Virus record (IMG/VR): IMGVR_UViG_3300028840_000318 | Span: 1 to 58,036 of that record | Source: a virus | Length of the DNA: 58,036 nucleotides | Direction: 5' to 3' (one strand) | Part shown: positions 54,120 to 58,036 of the stretch, in pieces | How positions within the stretch are numbered: the first letter of the stretch is position 1 | How the letters are laid out: every line of letters begins with the position of its first letter | Position numbers and translations under genes: made by a program | The notes under the pieces: model-generated | Seen by the model: the letters and a program-made list of their open reading frames with translations, nothing else | Told to the model about the DNA's origin: nothing | The model's database searches: none

Positions 54120-54578
54120 CTATTCACCAAGCCCTGCCGCAAGCCCTTTGCATACGTTCACCGCACCCGTCTTGAAGGCACCAAGTTCAAAGCCGTCCAT
54201 GGCCGTGGCCGTGTTGGTAACAAAGTCAAGGTTGACGCCAAGCCGTTTGGCCTGTTGCACAAGAAAAGCTTGGGTGACTTCCTTCTGTGCGGGCGTCATG
54301 TTGTCAAAGTGGTCTTCAACCAACTGTTCTGTGATATAGTTCAGCACAGCATCTTCTGACTGAAGCAACACAATGGCCTTGCAACCCTTCTGCATCTTTT
54401 CTGCACTTGCAGGCCGTTGCCATGCGTACATCATGCCCGCCATTTGCAGTGTTGCAGGGTCATTCATAATGTCTTCAATGACCACCACGTCAGGCTTCTG
54501 CACGTCACCACCGGTTGAACAGGCCACGGTCAAAACCGCGCCAAGAATGACCAAAATTAAAAAGCATGTGAATTTCAT
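54120..54578 (-). CDS. Lipoprotein encoded inside the head operon
   Basis: A 152-aa protein with a basic N-terminus, hydrophobic core and VAC-S (C20), a lipobox-like site; an acidic linker follows, then a helical domain. The ATG follows AAAAGGGGAGCCC. A lipoprotein between portal and minor head genes is unusual. Superinfection exclusion or envelope targeting is plausible but unproven; a virion role is the alternative. Confidence 0.65.
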   Translation of the reverse strand: MKFTCFLILVILGAVLTVACSTGGDVQKPDVVVIEDIMNDPATLQMAGMMYAWQRPASAEKMQKGCKAIVLLQSEDAVLNYITEQLVEDHFDNMTPAQKEVTQAFLVQQAKRLGVNLDFVTNTATAMDGFELGAFKTGAVNVCKGLAAGLGE

Positions 54579-54603
54579 GGGCTCCCCTTTTCAGTGTGTG
54601 GTA

Positions 54604-56058
54604 TTATTCATCATCTTCAGTGCCGCCTTCACCGTCATCTAATTCAACGGCGGGCGCACCTGAAAGCGTCAGCGCTTCCTGTTCAATGTTGCCAAGTTCT
54701 TCATCAATGTCAAAGTCTTCCGGCAGCACGTCACGGCGCTTCAGTTCTGACAAGTATGTCTTGCGTGATATGTCACGGTTCTTGCGGGCTTCCGTCAACG
54801 GCTTCAACCCTTCCATTTCATCTGATTCAGGGCCAAAGTCATTGTGAATCTGAACACCGCCAGTGAATTCCTTGGCCAACCATTCAGCGGTCATGGCCAG
54901 GGCAGTGTTGACGGAATCTTGAAAACGGTTGGTTGCGTCTTGAAGCGGGCTTGTGGCTTCCGCTGCATCCAGCACACGGCCCGTGGCCGTTTCACCTGAC
55001 ACACGCTTTTTCATGTAGTCAGCGCCATAACGGGCCATCTGTTCTTCAAGGTCTTTCATGTCATCACGCCCTGACTTCAGGGCCATGCCCTTATGCTCCA
55101 CATAGTAAAACTTGCTTTGCGGGTCAGGGCTATACAGCCATTTACGCGGGCCAACCGTCAGTTTGTTCTTTTCATCCACGCCACCTGACAAGGCCAGGAT
55201 TGGAAAGCGGGCCACGGTCAGTGTTGCGCGTTGGTCACTGCTTGACTGCCAATGTGTTATGTTCAGGTCTGCAAGGTCATCCAAAGGCGGCTTGCCAAGC
55301 ATAAGGTCTTGGCGGTCTGCATAGAAGGTGACAAAGGGAATGAAGCCAAGGTCATACGTTTCTGTTGATTCAAGTTGCCAAACGTCCTTGCCGCCACGCT
55401 TGCGCTTGGCCTTCTTGTATGTGTCCACCTGCCCAGGGGTCAACACTCTAATCTTGGGCGTGATAACTTCCGCAAAGCCGTCAAGTTCAACCACGTGGTC
55501 AAGTATGCGCACCTGTGTCAACATTTCTTGGCCGTTGACCATTTCTGACGCCATGAAAAGCACGCGTTCCGGTTCTATCTGTATCCAGTATGGGCGCAAG
55601 TTTTCTTTGCGGTCATCATCCAGGGTGCGGGCCTTGCCGTCTGCCCTGGCCATTGCTTTTGGGAAGTCAATCAAGACGTGTGAAAAGGCTTTTGCAATGC
55701 CTGACTTGAACCAGTTGCGGGCAAAGACGTCAATGTTGTTGCCCTGCAAGTCAAGGTCATCAAACAGGTTGACAAGTTCAGGCGTTGTGTCATCCAAAAT
55801 GGTGATTGGTTCACTGAAGGGCTTGCCAACCCATGTGTTCAACGTCAGTTCAGTGGCGTTGAACAGGGTGGTGGCTGCAAGGCGTTCATCATACGTGGCG
55901 TTGGCTTCATTGTCATGCTGTGGAAGGTAATCAACGCCCGCCGCACGCATGGTTTCAGTGCCACCAAGCAAGGCGTCAATTTTTGACCACCTGGGTGCCA
56001 TAATGTCATAATTGAAGGAAGTGGTTGCCGGACTATTAGCGTCTTTTTTGTTGGCCAT
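54604..56058 (-). CDS. Portal protein (DUF4055-like)
   Basis: A 484-aa protein. LLGGTETMRAAGVDYLPQHD, then YDERLAATTLFNATELTLNT and GKPFSEP match the DUF4055 portal family; the C-terminus is acidic. I chose the ATG at 56058 (TTGACCATG). It lies directly downstream of TerL with a 2-bp gap. Confidence 0.85.
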   Translation of the reverse strand: MANKKDANSPATTSFNYDIMAPRWSKIDALLGGTETMRAAGVDYLPQHDNEANATYDERLAATTLFNATELTLNTWVGKPFSEPITILDDTTPELVNLFDDLDLQGNNIDVFARNWFKSGIAKAFSHVLIDFPKAMARADGKARTLDDDRKENLRPYWIQIEPERVLFMASEMVNGQEMLTQVRILDHVVELDGFAEVITPKIRVLTPGQVDTYKKAKRKRGGKDVWQLESTETYDLGFIPFVTFYADRQDLMLGKPPLDDLADLNITHWQSSSDQRATLTVARFPILALSGGVDEKNKLTVGPRKWLYSPDPQSKFYYVEHKGMALKSGRDDMKDLEEQMARYGADYMKKRVSGETATGRVLDAAEATSPLQDATNRFQDSVNTALAMTAEWLAKEFTGGVQIHNDFGPESDEMEGLKPLTEARKNRDISRKTYLSELKRRDVLPEDFDIDEELGNIEQEALTLSGAPAVELDDGEGGTEDDE

Positions 56059-56060
56059 GG

Positions 56061-57605
56061 TCAAAAATCTCCTTGCATTGCCTGAATGTTCTTGAACATT
56101 ACCCTATATCTGACTTCATCACCAACATGGTCTTCAGCGTCAGTGTTCACGTCATCAAGGTCTTTGTGACTTCTTGGCAGCACTGGCACTGTGCGCTTGA
56201 ATTGGTCACAACGGTCAAACACAAACAGTCCGGCGTCTTCACGTGTTTGACCAAATTGCTTGTGACCGTTCTGTAACATCTTCCGCATACGTTGCCAACC
56301 CTGTTTTCTGCTTCCTGGCTTTTTGTTGCTTTTTCGCCACGTCACGCCAACGCTTGACATGTCACCTGCAACGCTTTTGTCAGGGTCATAATCATCAAAT
56401 ATTGAATTGTCAGCGGGTCCGGCCTGCACCCTGCCGGTTAAACCCCAATCTGCTTCACGGTCAAGAATACCTTGCGCAATCTTGTCACCGGTCATGCGCA
56501 CGCCAACATTGGCTTCAAACGTCCAGCCATACCATTCACCAATGCGGAAAAGATCGCCAGGAATATACCCGTATAGCTTCCCTTCCCATTCAATCGGTTC
56601 ACCGTTGCTTTCAGCCCACCAACCAACGCTGAACGGCTTGCTTTGGCCATGGTCGTATGATCGGTTGATTGTCCATGTGCGTGGTATTTCGCTGAAGGGT
56701 ATATTTGGCACAAGGTTATATTTGGGCAACCAAACGTCATCAAACATGCCACCCGCCACAATGTTCCAATCACCATGCACCCACGCCTTCAGTTCTTGCG
56801 GGTTCCTGGCCGCTGCCTTAATACGCATGATGTAATCAGGGTCAGCGTGAAGAAGCACACGGTTTTCATCCAACGTGCCACGGATTGCAACCCGTGGTGG
56901 TTCAAGGTCACCTTCCTTGTTGCGGGCGTCTTTGATTATTGGGCCAATATACTTGTTGTGTGGGATTGGAAGCCTGAAGCGTTCTTTTACCCAATTGTGG
57001 CCAACGCCATACGGGTTGGCTGTGGCCCTGTAACGTTTTGGCACGTTGGCCACGGAAGACCGGCAACATGACATCATGCGCAAATAACATTGCGCGTCAG
57101 GCCAGTTTGTCAGTTCTTCCCAACCAATCCACGGGTATGCGTGGCCGTGATAATTCCAATAGTCTTCAGGGTTTGACATGAAGCTGAAAATAAGCTGTTC
57201 ACCCGTTGGCCATTCCCAAAAGTGGTCTGAACGGTTGTAACGGGCGTCAGGCCATATCTGCTTGAACCACTTCAATGACTTGGCAATGACGTCCTTCAGT
57301 TGCGGGTATGTTTCCCTGAACAGTATGCCGCGCCATTCCTGGCCAAGACCACGGCCACAGAATTGGGCAAAGTCCATCAACAACGCATCTGTTTTGCCTG
57401 GGCCACGCGTGCCTTCATACAGGGCTTCATACACAGGGCAATTCAGAAATATCTGTTGACTTCCTGGCTGTGGGCTCCACGTGATTGGCACAAAGCGCCC
57501 GTCATAATATTTTATGAATGACTTCAACTGGCCGTCATTGGGGTCAACTTGCCAAATGACGTCAGCTTTGCCCTTCAGGTCTTCTTCATATTTCAGGCTT
57601 GGCAT
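56061..57605 (-). CDS. Terminase large subunit
   Basis: A 514-aa protein. ATPase: GTRGPGKT (65-72) and a WIGWEE Walker B (159-164). Nuclease: D318 (SYDHG), D399 (GPADN) and the D492/D496 pair in EDHVGDE. It packages DNA through the portal. The ATG follows AAGG by 8 nt. Confidence 0.92.
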   Translation of the reverse strand: MPSLKYEEDLKGKADVIWQVDPNDGQLKSFIKYYDGRFVPITWSPQPGSQQIFLNCPVYEALYEGTRGPGKTDALLMDFAQFCGRGLGQEWRGILFRETYPQLKDVIAKSLKWFKQIWPDARYNRSDHFWEWPTGEQLIFSFMSNPEDYWNYHGHAYPWIGWEELTNWPDAQCYLRMMSCCRSSVANVPKRYRATANPYGVGHNWVKERFRLPIPHNKYIGPIIKDARNKEGDLEPPRVAIRGTLDENRVLLHADPDYIMRIKAAARNPQELKAWVHGDWNIVAGGMFDDVWLPKYNLVPNIPFSEIPRTWTINRSYDHGQSKPFSVGWWAESNGEPIEWEGKLYGYIPGDLFRIGEWYGWTFEANVGVRMTGDKIAQGILDREADWGLTGRVQAGPADNSIFDDYDPDKSVAGDMSSVGVTWRKSNKKPGSRKQGWQRMRKMLQNGHKQFGQTREDAGLFVFDRCDQFKRTVPVLPRSHKDLDDVNTDAEDHVGDEVRYRVMFKNIQAMQGDF

Positions 57606-57615
57606 TGGTGGTGCC

Positions 57616-57972
57616 TTACTGAATAATCAATTTGCGCTGTTCTTCACCACGCACTTTGCGCTTCAATAGCCGGAAGCCTTCAACCGCTGCCGCTGCCGCT
57701 TCACTTGGGTCAATGGTTTCACTGTACTGTTCACAGTGACGTTCACACAAGGCACCACCAAGGCGGGCAACCATGATTTCAAGGTCATCTGCGTCAGCGG
57801 GAATGTCACCCATTGAAATGATGTTCATTAAATGTGGCGCTTTTGAACGGAAGCGCACGCGCACAAAGTTCTTCTTCAACACCTTGTCATGCACATACAG
57901 CACTTCAACGCTTCCACGGTCACCAGTGCGCACGCCTTCATGCACGTTGGTTGTTTCATCATTTGCTTGCAT
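57616..57972 (-). CDS. Packaging-region protein, 118 aa
   Basis: Between TerS and TerL on the circle. Starts MQANDETTNV after GGGGAGCAAAGACA. A beta-rich first half (DRGSVEVLYVHDKVLKKNFV) and a helical second half with two cysteines. Not recognised; linkage suggests a packaging or head-start role. The start of the gene is repeated at 1-80. Confidence 0.7.
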   Translation of the reverse strand: MQANDETTNVHEGVRTGDRGSVEVLYVHDKVLKKNFVRVRFRSKAPHLMNIISMGDIPADADDLEIMVARLGGALCERHCEQYSETIDPSEAAAAAVEGFRLLKRKVRGEEQRKLIIQ

Positions 57973-58036
57973 TGTCTTTGCTCCCCTGTTGGTGGTTGTC
58001 AGGCACGTTGCACGTCATGGCCGTTGTCATTGTCCG
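57893..58036. repeat. Terminal direct repeat, right copy (144 bp)
   Basis: Identical to 1-144. It contains the first 80 bp of the 118-aa gene and, at 57999-58036, the last codons of TerS, which is complete only at the left end. Joining the copies restores continuous genes on a 57,892-bp circle. Confidence 0.97.

Noticed and set aside
1-58036. tRNA genes, CRISPR arrays, insertion sequences, integrase or attachment sites
   Set aside because: No cloverleaf-like stretch, regularly spaced repeats, transposase or integrase motif was seen by eye. A tRNA scan was not possible, so a missed tRNA cannot be excluded.

Overview
The window is essentially one complete genome of a tailed double-stranded DNA phage, siphovirus-like because it has a tape measure, a tail-tube protein, frameshifted tail chaperones and no visible sheath. 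Bases 1-144 are repeated exactly at 57893-58036, so the contig closes into a circle of 57,892 bp (or carries terminal redundancy). All roughly 88 supported genes lie on the minus strand; plus-strand ORFs are shadows. I saw no integrase, tRNA gene, CRISPR array or insertion sequence, so a lytic life style is likely. The host cannot be named. Strong AGGAG ribosome binding sites, TTGACA-type promoters, signal peptides and one lipoprotein suggest a bacterium with sigma70-like transcription, probably Gram-negative (inference).

Layout, read in the direction of transcription (high to low coordinates). LATE MODULE, from TerS (107-751, which continues across the circle junction) down to 31487: small terminase, large terminase, portal, a lipoprotein, minor head protein, scaffold, major capsid, several head-tail and decoration-like proteins, head-tail adaptor, tail terminator, tail tube, two tail chaperones joined by a -1 frameshift signal, tape measure, two paralogous tail proteins, three tail-tip proteins, and a lysis-like cassette (coiled-coil membrane protein, M15 peptidase, two-TM protein, secreted protein). 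It ends in a hairpin with a T-tract at 31390-31441. EARLY/REPLICATION MODULE, 31009 down to 1736: SNF2-like helicase, a ThyX-like paralogue, MazG, an SSB-like protein, RecD-like helicase, family A DNA polymerase, GIY-YIG and PD-(D/E)XK nucleases, a tandem-HTH protein, a primase-SF3 helicase, an ArdC-like protein, dNMP kinase, a papain-like hydrolase, ThyX, a Spo11/TopoVI-A-like Toprim protein, an RlmN/Cfr-like radical SAM enzyme and many small proteins, an unusual number of them zinc ribbons.

The two modules are separated by two gene-free regions (752-1735 and 31010-31486) that share one architecture: copies of GGTTGTGCA in both orientations, an AT-rich stretch, three 9-bp GTTAAG repeats beside a TATAAT-like box, and a DnaA-box-like TTTTCCACA. 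They lie almost opposite each other on the circle and are candidates for paired origins and/or module promoters. The early module also carries seven matching TTGACA-N17-TAnnnT promoters, four with a shared GGCATGTGCC leader, and two loci with paired 15-bp palindromes that look like operators. CGA/TCG trinucleotides are strikingly rare across the genome.
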